Notes under the pieces: generated by a model | What the model was told of the DNA's origin: nothing | The model's input: only the letters and a program-made list of their open reading frames with translations | Databases searched by the model: none | Made by a program: the position numbers and the translations under genes | Shown: one piece after another, positions 46,679 through 54,991 of the stretch | How the letters are laid out: the number at the start of each line of letters is the position of its first letter | Numbering within the stretch: position 1 is the first letter of the stretch | NCBI RefSeq assembly: GCF_020519665.1 | Contig: NZ_CP084703.1 | Location: 2,790,001 to 2,854,000 of the forward strand | Reading direction: 5' to 3' | DNA length: 64,000 nt | DNA from: Bacillus shivajii | GTDB taxonomy: Bacteria > Bacillota > Bacilli > Bacillales > Salisediminibacteriaceae

Positions 46679-48952
46679 ATGAACCGAGCAATGATCAATG
46701 GTCATACGTATGATCTTTCTTCTTTACAACGAGGAGAACTAACAAAAGTTTTTCACTTAACAAAAAAACACGAAGCAACTTGCACTATTTGTCACAAACA
46801 AGTGCAATTACATTTATTCATCAAACAACCACCAATGTTTTCACATATCGATGAATCTGAGGATTGTAAGGAATCAGCGCCTTCAGTAAAAGTTTCTACA
46901 CAGACAACAGAAAAGAGCGAACCTGGAGGAATGATCACATTACCAAAAAGTAAATCGATTCAAAACCGTTCCGTAGAAACCGTCGGGATTTCTAACTGGA
47001 AACCTCCGATATGTTTGGATCCGAAGGTTGCATGGAAAGAAGAAAAACACGAAAGTTTCACATTCCAAGAAAAAATGTTTAGTCATGACCAACTTCAAGC
47101 AGTAAAAAGTATAAATGGACCCCACCTAATCATCGCTGGTGCTGGTAGTGGAAAGACAAGGGTTTTAACCGCAAGAACTGCTTATATGATTTCTGAAAAT
47201 CTTGTATCTCCAAAACAAATCATGCTAGTGACATTCACTCAAAAAGCCGCTCAGGAAATGAAACGCCGTTTAGCAACCGAGTTTTCATTACCACAAGAAG
47301 CTGTACAATCAATAGTAATGGGGACGTTCCACTCGCTCTTTTACCGAATGCTGATGCATCATCAACCTGATCGTTGGCGACAAGATCAGCTTTTATCAAA
47401 GAAGTGGCAGCAAGAACGTATTTTTCAGCAATTACTTATTCACATGAAATTAGACGAAAAAGATGTAGCAATGGATGTCCATATGGTACGAATTTCAGCT
47501 TGGAAAAATGAGTTATTGTTTCCTGATCAAATCGAACCTGCCGATGCTGAAGAAGAAGAAACATTAACATTTTATAAAGCGTACGAAGACTATAAAAAGA
47601 GGGAAAATTTGTTTGATTTCGATGATATGCTTATCGGTTGTTACCAAATGTTAAAAGAAAATCCTGATCTTCTTCAGCTTTATCAAAACCGATTTAAACA
47701 TTTTATGATTGATGAGTTTCAAGATATAAACCTTGTTCAATATGAAATCATGAAAATGATGGCTCTCCCTGAAAATCAACTATGTGTAGTTGGTGATGAT
47801 GACCAGTCGATTTACCGCTTCCGTGGAAGCCATCCAAAGTATATTCTTAACTTCCAAGAAGAGTTTCCTCATGCGAAAAAAATCGTGTTAGCAAACAATT
47901 ACCGTTCTACTTATGAAATTGTAGATGCTGCAAACAAAGTGATTCAAAAGAATAGTGATCGCCATGTTAAAGAGATGTATGCACTAGCTAGCAGTGAAGA
48001 AAAGCCAACTGTTATTTTTCCATATGATGAAGAAGAAGAAGCGTTTTATATTATTGAAGATATAAAAAAGAAATACGTTCACGGGGAAAATGACGATGAT
48101 TTTGCGATTCTATACCGCACACACGTACAATCGCGAGCGTTGTTTGAGCTCCTTCTTGAAGAGGACATACCGTTTACGATTGATAAAGGCAGTGATGTGT
48201 TTTATGAGCGCTCGATTGTAAAACATACGTTAGCTTTTTTTCACATTGCCGAGAATGAAAATGATACTGAAGCGATGGAGAAGTTATTAAGAGTCTGGTT
48301 TTTAAAAAAGACTGCACTTCGAGAGTTAGAAAGGTTAACGATCTTAGAGGATAAAAGTCTATTACAATGTGTGACAAGCTTGGAAGGGCTGCCGGCATTT
48401 CAGTCTCGTAAATTAAAACGGATCTTGCCAATGTTTAAGAGATTGCGAAAAATGCCATTAGAAGATGCAATGCAGCAAATCTATGAAGAAATGGGCATGA
48501 AAGAATATATTCGTAAAAACGGCAAAGAAGGGAATGGATATGATAAAGGCTCAGATGATTGGGCAGAGCTTATTACATTAACGAAAAAACATCGTGATAT
48601 TTTATCTTTCTTAGAACATATTAAATTTGTTAGTCGCGCACATCGTGAAAAAAAAGCAGAAAAAGACCGTTACGGCGTTCAACTCATGTCGATTCACCAG
48701 TCAAAAGGTCTAGAATTTCCATATGTATACGTCATCGGCTGTAACGACGGCACTCTTCCCCATGAATATGCATTAGACTGTTTAAGAGATGGAGATAAAC
48801 AATTTTTCGAAGAAGAAAGACGTTTACTATACGTCGCCATGACTAGAGCCATTGAAACACTCACTCTCTCAGTTACTGACTTCAGACGTGGTAAGCGAGC
48901 TTCCCCATCACGGTTTCTAAAAGTTTTTCCTGAAATAAAAAAGGAGCTATAA
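46679..48952 (+). CDS. yjcD: UvrD/Rep-family DNA helicase YjcD
   Basis: Superfamily 1A 3'-5' helicase, 757 residues. N-terminal ~90 residues hold a CxxC...H...C cluster (CTICHKQVQLHLF, EDCKESA) not found in PcrA. Helicase motifs: I AGAGSGKTR (near 153), Ia TFTQKAAQEM, II IDEFQDIN, III VGDDDQSIYRFRG, IV/V SIHQSKGLEFPYVYV, VI LLYVAMTRA. B. subtilis YjcD has the same plan. The ATG at 46679 follows TCGGAGGTC. Role in repair is unproven. Confidence 0.93.
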   Translation: MNRAMINGHTYDLSSLQRGELTKVFHLTKKHEATCTICHKQVQLHLFIKQPPMFSHIDESEDCKESAPSVKVSTQTTEKSEPGGMITLPKSKSIQNRSVETVGISNWKPPICLDPKVAWKEEKHESFTFQEKMFSHDQLQAVKSINGPHLIIAGAGSGKTRVLTARTAYMISENLVSPKQIMLVTFTQKAAQEMKRRLATEFSLPQEAVQSIVMGTFHSLFYRMLMHHQPDRWRQDQLLSKKWQQERIFQQLLIHMKLDEKDVAMDVHMVRISAWKNELLFPDQIEPADAEEEETLTFYKAYEDYKKRENLFDFDDMLIGCYQMLKENPDLLQLYQNRFKHFMIDEFQDINLVQYEIMKMMALPENQLCVVGDDDQSIYRFRGSHPKYILNFQEEFPHAKKIVLANNYRSTYEIVDAANKVIQKNSDRHVKEMYALASSEEKPTVIFPYDEEEEAFYIIEDIKKKYVHGENDDDFAILYRTHVQSRALFELLLEEDIPFTIDKGSDVFYERSIVKHTLAFFHIAENENDTEAMEKLLRVWFLKKTALRELERLTILEDKSLLQCVTSLEGLPAFQSRKLKRILPMFKRLRKMPLEDAMQQIYEEMGMKEYIRKNGKEGNGYDKGSDDWAELITLTKKHRDILSFLEHIKFVSRAHREKKAEKDRYGVQLMSIHQSKGLEFPYVYVIGCNDGTLPHEYALDCLRDGDKQFFEEERRLLYVAMTRAIETLTLSVTDFRRGKRASPSRFLKVFPEIKKEL

Positions 48953-48993
48953 TGGTCCGCTAAAATTCATCACCTCTATTTACTCTTATGATA

Positions 48994-49038
48994 TTTCCAC
49001 AAAAACCCAGGTGCCTAGCACCTGGGTTTTTGTGGAAA
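48994..49038. repeat. Palindromic hairpin element, copy 4
   Basis: 22+1+22 inverted repeat with one mismatch, core CCAGGTGCCTAGCACCTGG, arms TTTCCACAAAAAC/GTTTTTGTGGAAA. It shares the CCACAAAA arm motif with copy 1. It lies between yjcD and the convergent 46-residue gene. Confidence 0.95.
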
Positions 49039-49051
49039 AACATTCCTTTCT

Positions 49052-49192
49052 TTACCTCGTTCTTATTCTTCCTCCACAATTGCAACCTTTCTTCCTTGGT
49101 CTAGATGCTGTGTTACGTAGTTTCGTCCCCTTTTTCACAACTCGGTTACTCTCCAAAACCTTGCCTACTGCTTGTCTGTCTCTATTGGCCAT
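49052..49192 (-). CDS. Small basic CxC protein behind a sigma-K promoter (46 aa)
   Basis: Not recognised. The frame reads MANRDRQAVGKVLESNRVVK, continues KGTKLRNTAS, and ends RPRKKGCNCGGRIRTR. It is strongly basic with a terminal CNCGG. An exact sigma-K promoter lies 22 bp upstream of the ATG, and neighbours are coat genes, so a late mother-cell or coat peptide is likely. The SD (GAAGGG) is closer to the ATG than usual, which is the weak point. Confidence 0.65.
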   Translation of the reverse strand: MANRDRQAVGKVLESNRVVKKGTKLRNTASRPRKKGCNCGGRIRTR

Positions 49193-49213
49193 AACCCTTC
49201 AACTCTTTTTTAT

Positions 49214-49240
49214 TAATTTATGAGGTGGATACATTTTTGT
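49214..49240 (-). promoter_or_regulatory. Sigma-K promoter of the 46-residue gene
   Basis: On the minus strand AC (49239-49240), 16 bp, CATAAATTA (49214-49222); exact AC-N16-CATANNNTA. Confidence 0.7.
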
Positions 49241-49336
49241 GAAGTCATATCTCCCTATTTTATTTCAACTTATCGTTTTCATTGAATACTTTTATATAAG
49301 AGTTCTAATATAACAGACTAAGGAGAGGTGAACGAC

Positions 49337-50095
49337 TTGAAAGGTCAGCGAATTGGCGACAAATATTTTAAGCAGCAATTATTAATAAATGATCCGAATA
49401 CATCACGTTTTGTACCTAAAATGAAAGTGTTTACTGACCATAACTTTTGGGTCTTCCTTAATGAGTATAAAAAAGTTGTTATTAAACCAATTCGAGGCTC
49501 ACTAGGTAAAGGACTCATTTTCATAACTAAGACAGAACCTGACATATATGACGTACATTCATTGAATCAAAGAAAAGTCATTTCAGGAAAAAATAACGTC
49601 CTTACTTTTATAAAAAGTAATGTTAAAGCAAAGAGTATGATCCAACATTATATACCATTAGTCAAAGTAAAAGAGCAGCCATTAGATTTTAGGCTTATTT
49701 GTCAAAGAGAAAAAGGGTCCAATGAATGGGTCGTAACTGGAAAGTACGCAAGGGTTGCCCACGCTGATTATGCTGTGACAAATATGACAAAAGGTGCAAG
49801 TATCTTAACCGTTGAAGATGCTTTATCCCAATCAAACCTTTGTAATGATACAACTAATGACATCTCACTTACATTAAATAAAGTCGCTATATCCGTTGCA
49901 AGATGTTTATCTAAACAATTTCATAAACAATTGATCTGGGGATGTGACCTTGCCGTAGCAGATGATGGGTCGGTATGGATTATCGAAGCAAACAGCAACC
50001 CACAAACGAATGGCTTTAACCAGCTAGAAACCTTGCAACCAATGCTGCACCTTATTAACCAATATAAGCAACGAAACAAAAACTTTTGGAAATGA
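49337..50095 (+). CDS. YheC/YheD-type ATP-grasp protein
   Basis: 252 residues of an ATP-grasp fold: VVIKPIRGSLGKGLIFI (ATP lysine and glycine loop), DFRLICQREKGSNEWVVTGKYARVA, WGCDLAVADDGSVWIIEANSNPQTNGF (Mg-binding Asp/Glu/Asn). YheC and YheD of B. subtilis are endospore coat-associated relatives. Ligase substrate unknown. TTG at 49337 is chosen because GGAGAGG lies 8 nt before it. Lies between spore genes. Confidence 0.83.
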   Translation: MKGQRIGDKYFKQQLLINDPNTSRFVPKMKVFTDHNFWVFLNEYKKVVIKPIRGSLGKGLIFITKTEPDIYDVHSLNQRKVISGKNNVLTFIKSNVKAKSMIQHYIPLVKVKEQPLDFRLICQREKGSNEWVVTGKYARVAHADYAVTNMTKGASILTVEDALSQSNLCNDTTNDISLTLNKVAISVARCLSKQFHKQLIWGCDLAVADDGSVWIIEANSNPQTNGFNQLETLQPMLHLINQYKQRNKNFWK

Positions 50096-50454
50096 AAAAG
50101 GACACCCACTTTTTCCTCTTGAGTATCCTTAACACATTTATCTTTTTATTGACTTAATAAGTATTTGGCATAGTCCATTAATGTTTTGTGAACTTTTTCC
50201 TATTTATCTGAAACAAGGTCTTTCACTCGGAAGGTCAATGTTTCATAAGATAATTCACTTCAATAAAATACCATCGATTGTAACACTTACATCAACTTAA
50301 GTCGCCAATGTGAGGAAGCTTATTTTCTCTAGGCGCTTTCTAGTGATTTCGCTGAATTCTTAGATATTTCACCTATATATGCACCAATAGACTGATAAAG
50401 CATACTCTAATATTGACTTAGAGTCAAAACGTTTATCACGAAGGAGGAAAAAGA
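50096..50454. other. 359-bp gap upstream of the CotY/CotZ-type gene
   Basis: Contains the sigma-K promoter (50383-50409) near its right end; no gene or stable terminator was seen in the remainder. Confidence 0.45.
50383..50409 (+). promoter_or_regulatory. Sigma-K promoter of the CotY/CotZ-type gene
   Basis: AC (50383-50384), 16 bp, CATACTCTA (50401-50409); exact fit, 46 bp before the start codon. Confidence 0.7.
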
Positions 50455-50904
50455 ATGGGCTGTGGTAAAAAATTTGACACAGGTAACTGTGTTTGTGATG
50501 TTTTACTAGATATTGCAGATGCGCAAGATCAAACAACAGATACTGATTGTATCACAAGTTGTGAACAGTCAATTAGAGAATTACTAGGCGGAATGGCTCC
50601 TACAAACTTTAATACAGTTCCTTTCCAGTTACTTTGCGCTTGTGAAGATGAGCCGTTTACTGCAACTGGATATGTTAGAACAAACGGTACGGCAGCAGTG
50701 ATCGAATCTTCATTTTTCCGTGTAGATTCAATTGATGAAAAAGACTGCTGTGCAGTATTAGAGCTTCTTATCGCACCAGAAATTGGTGAAGATGGTGAAA
50801 TTAACCTAGACGATTTTGAACGTACTGGAGCTTGTATTACAGTTGACTTGAAATGTTTCTGCGGAGTTGTGTGCTTACCAGCTGTTTACTTGCCATCTGC
50901 ATAA
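50455..50904 (+). CDS. Cysteine-rich spore coat/exosporium protein (CotY/CotZ/ExsY family)
   Basis: Structural protein that self-assembles through disulfides into the outer spore layers. 149 residues with 14 cysteines or so. Pattern: CVCDVLLDIADAQD, CITSCEQSIRELLGG, SSFFRVDSIDEKDCCAVLELL and ITVDLKCFCGVVCLPAVYL, the last matching the CIEVDLxCFCAIxCL end of CotZ/ExsY. AAGGAGG SD and sigma-K promoter. I cannot decide between cotY and cotZ. Confidence 0.92.
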   Translation: MGCGKKFDTGNCVCDVLLDIADAQDQTTDTDCITSCEQSIRELLGGMAPTNFNTVPFQLLCACEDEPFTATGYVRTNGTAAVIESSFFRVDSIDEKDCCAVLELLIAPEIGEDGEINLDDFERTGACITVDLKCFCGVVCLPAVYLPSA

Positions 50905-50923
50905 TGGCAATTCCTTAAAAAAA

Positions 50924-50960
50924 AGCCTTAGTCAACCTTTATTGACTAAGGCTGAATTTT
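50924..50960 (+). terminator. Terminator after the coat gene
   Basis: AGCCTTAGTCAA/TTGACTAAGGCT perfect 12-bp stem, T-rich tail. Confidence 0.85.
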
Positions 50961-51057
50961 TTCTTTCACTCCCATCCATATACCGATAAGATTTTAGTCA
51001 AAATGAGTTTTATTTATCATATTAATAATTATCGGTCTAAAAAATGGAGGGGTCATA

Positions 51058-51441
51058 ATGAATAATCTTCGTAACAACTTGATAAAAATCAAACAAATTC
51101 AAGACGCCATTGAAAAACCAAGGTTCATTCAAAAATTATTTATAGTGACACCAATAAAAGATACGATTCCAATTTTTATATACTTAAATAGTGGCTCGCT
51201 TTTTTATGCATATGGAAATATAGGAAGTGCAAATCAATCATTTTCTACTCCCTTTTTTCGTGTTGAAGATGTTAGTAACACGACCGTCATCTTGTCTTTG
51301 TTAAAGCCCGATAGTAGCCCAGTCACAAATGATAATTTATATAATACTAAAGTAATTGAAAAAAGCCCCAATTTTATTGAAGTGAGTCTCGATATGGTTA
51401 GTGCCATACAGTATTTAAATGCGAGTTTATTAAAATTATAA
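51058..51441 (+). CDS. Cysteine-free CotZ-like coat protein
   Basis: 127 residues. The fold markers of CotZ are all present: NLIKIKQIQDAIEK, DTIPIFIYLNSGSLFYAYGNIG, TPFFRVEDVSNTTVILSLL and a closing FIEVSLDMVSAIQYLN. Every cysteine of the family is replaced (compare CIEVDLDCFCAINCL: F, M, S and Y stand in for the four Cys). GGAGGGG SD. It would have to assemble without disulfides. Its 3' end overlaps cotO by 6 bp on the opposite strand. Confidence 0.8.
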   Translation: MNNLRNNLIKIKQIQDAIEKPRFIQKLFIVTPIKDTIPIFIYLNSGSLFYAYGNIGSANQSFSTPFFRVEDVSNTTVILSLLKPDSSPVTNDNLYNTKVIEKSPNFIEVSLDMVSAIQYLNASLLKL

Positions 51442-52149
51442 GCTAATAATCTTTAAATATTTTATTTGATCAATGTTTAACTCAACCGTTCGGTAATTAT
51501 TTGTCAGCATCAATGTAAGTTTATTTGTCTCATTATCACAGGAATAGATCATCCCAATATATATTTTATTATCAATTTTTAATTCAATGACAGGCTTTGT
51601 AAAATATCTAGGCAATGTCATTAAATATTTAATTTTACTTTCTACGTCCAAATCTAAAAACGAACTTGTTTGAATTTCTATGCGTGCTTGATTATGTGTT
51701 TTCACATGATTATCCTTCATTAAAGAAGCAAGCTCATCATCTTCTTTGTTCGCTTTCTTATCTTCTGAGACCTCTTCATTTCCCTCTTTATACTGTTCTT
51801 TATCGTTGGCACCTCGTACCTCTTCTTCGTTCGTATTTACCTCAACATCTTCTACAACTTCAACCTTTTCACTGGCTTCCTTAATAGGTTCGATATGTTC
51901 TTCCTTTTTTTCAGAGTCACTTACCGCTATTTCTTCCCCACCATGAACATTCTTTACTTGTTCGTCTTCTAATTTTTTCGTTTCTAAGTTTTCATCACAA
52001 AATATCTCATTTTCTTTTTGTTCAAGCTTCTTCTCCTCTTTTGTTTTTCTTGTATAACTAAATTCTTGCATGTTCGATTCACTAGGCTTTACTTTCGGTT
52101 GGACGACATAAAGTAAAGGTTCCTTCCGTTTTCCCTTCATTATTTTCAT
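51436..52149 (-). CDS. cotO: Spore coat protein CotO
   Basis: CotO family morphogenetic coat protein. N-terminus KGKRKEPLLYVVQPKVKPSESNMQEF matches the CotO opening, followed by a long acidic Glu/Lys spacer (about 40-140), and a beta-rich C-terminal domain (TKPVIELKIDNKIYIGMIYS, LNIDQIKYLKII). 237 residues; the ATG at 52149 is kept, 52140 is possible. Position next to CotZ-type genes and fabI is as in B. subtilis (yjbX). Confidence 0.85.
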   Translation of the reverse strand: MKIMKGKRKEPLLYVVQPKVKPSESNMQEFSYTRKTKEEKKLEQKENEIFCDENLETKKLEDEQVKNVHGGEEIAVSDSEKKEEHIEPIKEASEKVEVVEDVEVNTNEEEVRGANDKEQYKEGNEEVSEDKKANKEDDELASLMKDNHVKTHNQARIEIQTSSFLDLDVESKIKYLMTLPRYFTKPVIELKIDNKIYIGMIYSCDNETNKLTLMLTNNYRTVELNIDQIKYLKIISL

Positions 52150-52242
52150 TCCTCTCCTTTCTTCGACTATTTAAAAGCAAGGATTGAACATTTTTTCATT
52201 TGAAAACAAATAGGTGAAAAAGGGTTATTATTAAAGCTAGTG

Positions 52243-52971
52243 TTAATCCTCTCTTTTATGATCTCTTTTCACTGAACGCTGTTCTTTGTTTACTTCAGGC
52301 GAAGTATGGCCATTTGTCATAAATGGAGTATTTCTTTCACTTAAAAACGTCGGAAAGTTAGATATAAGTCCACGAAGTACCGGGTGTATCTCACCATGGT
52401 TTTCGATGCGACGCATGGAACCTGTACTCTGTTTTTTGTTCACACGATTAGTTTCGTTTGTTGTTTGCAGTTTGTCGATTTTATTTTCAAGACGACTAAT
52501 TGTCAATTGCTGATTTTTCTCTTGTTTAGACCTTTCTTCTAGTACCCTCGTTCTTTTACTTTGTTCTCCTTTCAGTTTTTCTTCTAAACTTTTAAGTTTT
52601 GATTTCATTTTATGAACTTCTTCAAATAACTGTACGATCTTCTTGTCTTTTTCATCATTTGCTAGCTTAAGTTCATCGAGGGTTTCCCTATAAATATCCA
52701 ATTCATTTGATGAGTGCTCATTGGTTTTTTGTAGTGATTTTAGTTGATTAACTAATTGATCCTTTTCATTGTTTGCTTGATCTCGTTCTTTCTTTAGCTT
52801 TTTAACCTCTTCTTCCAATTGCTTTTTATCATTTTTTAATTCTTTTAATACATAAAAATGATAATTGGCTTCATATTCATTTAGTTTTTTCAAGTACCTC
52901 TTCGATTCAGCTTGGAGATGAATAATCTTTTGTTTCAGTTGGACTTTTGACAGCTTATCCTTATATTTCAA
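52243..52971 (-). CDS. Coiled-coil protein, probably spore-associated
   Basis: 242 residues, not recognised. Residues ~10-170 are a long Lys/Glu coiled coil (LKQKIIHLQAESKRYLKKLN, LEEEVKKLKKERDQANNEKD); the C-terminus is basic and contains HPVLRGLISNFPTFLSERNT. TTG start with a GGGGGG SD. CATAGGATA (53007-53015, minus strand) fits a sigma-K -10, but without a matching -35. It lies between cotO and other coat-cluster genes. Confidence 0.7.
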   Translation of the reverse strand: MKYKDKLSKVQLKQKIIHLQAESKRYLKKLNEYEANYHFYVLKELKNDKKQLEEEVKKLKKERDQANNEKDQLVNQLKSLQKTNEHSSNELDIYRETLDELKLANDEKDKKIVQLFEEVHKMKSKLKSLEEKLKGEQSKRTRVLEERSKQEKNQQLTISRLENKIDKLQTTNETNRVNKKQSTGSMRRIENHGEIHPVLRGLISNFPTFLSERNTPFMTNGHTSPEVNKEQRSVKRDHKRED

Positions 52972-53137
52972 TGCGTTCCCCCCAAAAAATATTAGCCTTT
53001 TATCTCTATCCTATGTTTGTAATGGGAAAACTTGCTCAAAATGAAAAGGAGAAAATTTTGTTCGTTACTAGTTTTATACTTCTTACTTTATTTTTCACGC
53101 ATAAAATAAACTAAAAATTGTTCAGAGAGGTGAAAAA

Positions 53138-53692
53138 ATGACCAACAAACAAAATTTTCGTTCAAAAAAGAACACGTCTTCTTCAATGACTCACGTATCT
53201 GTACAAAACAGCACGATAAACTCTCAAATAAAATCATACTTTAGCCATTCAGTGTTTCTACCGAACTTAAAACATATCGACCAGCGAGAAAAAGAAGCTA
53301 TCCATGTAATTGGCCACTATACGATTGAAAATATTGGTGACCGACCATTAAACAATCTTTTTATTTGCTTACGTATGAGTCCATGTGAACATATTTTGCT
53401 ATCAGGAAAAATTGAATTAACCGATCAACATGAAAAAGTACCTCCTGTTGAAGATTGGGTATATATTCAAGATGGATTAAAAAGTTTGGTTAATACAAAG
53501 GGAGAACATTGGTTAAGACCACTTCATTTCAAACAACTGTTACCTGGTGAAAAGCAGTCTTTTTCAAATTTCACTTTTACACTTCACCCTAATGAAAATG
53601 TGTCACACTTTTTAGTTGAGGGTGTTGTATTTTCTAAAGAGGTACGACAAGGGGTCTCTGCTGTAAACACAATCTCAGTATTCAACCCATGA
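53138..53692 (+). CDS. Hypothetical coat-cluster protein (184 aa)
   Basis: Not recognised. The first 30 residues are Ser/Lys-rich, then a beta-sandwich-like domain: VIGHYTIENIGDRPLNNLFICLRMSP, VEDWVYIQDG, LRPLHFKQLLPGEKQSFSNFTF. The last resembles extracellular fibronectin/DUF-type modules. CATAAAATA (53100-53108) matches a sigma-K -10, with a poorly spaced -35. GAGAGGTG SD. Its place among coat genes suggests a spore surface protein (inference). Confidence 0.7.
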   Translation: MTNKQNFRSKKNTSSSMTHVSVQNSTINSQIKSYFSHSVFLPNLKHIDQREKEAIHVIGHYTIENIGDRPLNNLFICLRMSPCEHILLSGKIELTDQHEKVPPVEDWVYIQDGLKSLVNTKGEHWLRPLHFKQLLPGEKQSFSNFTFTLHPNENVSHFLVEGVVFSKEVRQGVSAVNTISVFNP

Positions 53693-53768
53693 GAAAACCA
53701 GAGTGCTTTAGGTCACTCTGGTAATCGTATAAATCACTCTTCTTCCTGCTATGTGTCTTTATTCTACA

Positions 53769-54113
53769 TCATTGAATCACAATCGTTTCAATAATTGCAG
53801 CAACACCTGCTGCTGCAAAAACGGTAATAATGAATGAAAAAGTAAGTGGAAACATGATATACCCTATATAAATAAATGCAGCTCCCCATATTCCTATACA
53901 CCAATGGCAACTTAATAGTTCTCCTATCCACTTTTTCCAGCCATTCTCTGCTATTATATAAACCGTTTCTAGTTCCCCATTTTCATTCGTCAGTTCTTCC
54001 AATTGAATAAAAGGCTTCCGTATAACCGTTGTGATTTTGTCATATACAATTAGGTGTGAAAAACGAAAGACTGCTAATGAGTACAAAAGAAATTCAAGTA
54101 GTGTAATTCCCAT
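53769..54113 (-). CDS. yjcA: DUF1360 memb protein YjcA
   Basis: 114 residues with a membrane helix at each end (LLEFLLYSLAVFRFSHLIVY and LTFSFIITVFAAAGVAAIIE) and the family's ELLSCHWCIGIWGA motif with a CxxC. B. subtilis YjcA is a sporulation-expressed member of this family located in the coat region. The SD is weak (GAAAGTGGG). Preceded by a YjcZ-type peptide gene. Confidence 0.8.
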   Translation of the reverse strand: MGITLLEFLLYSLAVFRFSHLIVYDKITTVIRKPFIQLEELTNENGELETVYIIAENGWKKWIGELLSCHWCIGIWGAAFIYIGYIMFPLTFSFIITVFAAAGVAAIIETIVIQ

Positions 54114-54215
54114 AATTTGAACCCACTTTCAGGAAAAATGAAAAACTCAATCAATCGGAGCAAGGGAAGATCCCCTTACTCCTTTTTAAACATTGCCAGT
54201 TTATTTCGTCTCTAC

Positions 54216-54293
54216 CTAGCAATATGCTGCTCCAACGATTACTAACAAGATGAAAAGCACGACGATTAACGTAAAGCCATTGTAGTAGCTCAT
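54216..54293 (-). CDS. YjcZ-family sporulation membrane peptide (25 aa)
   Basis: The frame reads [20 protein letters not shown] and ends GAAYC. It is the transmembrane signature of the YjcZ family with almost no Gly-rich N-terminus, the same core as the 53-residue peptide at 4405. GGAGGTG lies 7 nt before the ATG. Such peptides are often missed because of length. Confidence 0.85.
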   Translation of the reverse strand: MSYYNGFTLIVVLFILLVIVGAAYC

Positions 54294-54556
54294 TCTTTTC
54301 ACCTCCATCACCTTTCATTGAGGAGTTCTCTCTCTTATCATTATGTCAAATGCCCTTTTTTGTTTTAGACGAATGTCTAACTTAAGATAATTGGGCTATT
54401 GCATTTTACCTTTTTGAAGAAGGTGTTCTCTATATCCCCCTTTGAACTTGGTTTTAGTCACCCACTAACTACCGTGAACCACTACCTTCCTTTTCTTTTT
54501 CACAAGATTAACGTCACCATTCAGGTACAGTTGATAATCGTTGATGCTAAGCCTTC

Positions 54557-54609
54557 ATAAACAAAACTTGGCTTATCGCCAAGTCCTAATGGCGAAAGCC
54601 TTAGTTGCA
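54557..54609. repeat. AAACAAAACTTGGCTT repeat, long copy 1
   Basis: 53 bp almost identical to 60641-60692 (one extra A). It folds as CTTGGC/GCCAAG or alternatively GGCTT-CGCCA/TGGCG-AAGCC. Confidence 0.85.
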
Positions 54610-54642
54610 CCGAGCAACAGCTTCTTCGAAATTACTCCGACA

Positions 54643-54665
54643 TGCGACGAGTAACCGCAGGAGCA
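54643..54665. repeat. 23-bp repeat, inverted copy of 18290-18312
   Basis: Identical over 23 bp in opposite orientation; contains GCGACGAGTAACCGCAGG. Confidence 0.85.
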
Positions 54666-54991
54666 ACGAGCAACGGCTTCTTTGAAATTACGGCGAGTTG
54701 TGACGAGCAAGCGTAGCGGCGCAGGAACAAGGAAAACGTGTCTCTTCCTCTTCCAGTATAGCTATGCAGCTTTGTCCGTCGAGACAACTCGAAGTACCTC
54801 TGAGAAGTAACGCTCGTCGCTGGAGCTAGACGTAACCACTAGCTAGGTATTTATCCACAAGCACATATTTTATAAATTCCTGGTGTATGAAATAATAATT
54901 TTGTACAAAAAAAGTCCCACTGACTATGCTACGATTGAAGTACTTAACCAAGTTTAACTCAATCACCCACCCACCAAGGAGGTCATAGTCA

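Larger units (their letters stand above)
54294..54991. other. Repeat-rich gap left of the insertion sequence
   Basis: 54540-54840 carries GC-richer dispersed repeats related to those at 18200-18500 and 60641-60692. From 54900 on is the left end of the insertion sequence. No gene seen. Confidence 0.6.

Noticed and set aside
53698-53721. Terminator after the 53138 gene
   Set aside because: An 8-bp stem CCAGAGTG/CACTCTGG exists but lacks a T-run, so not listed as a terminator.
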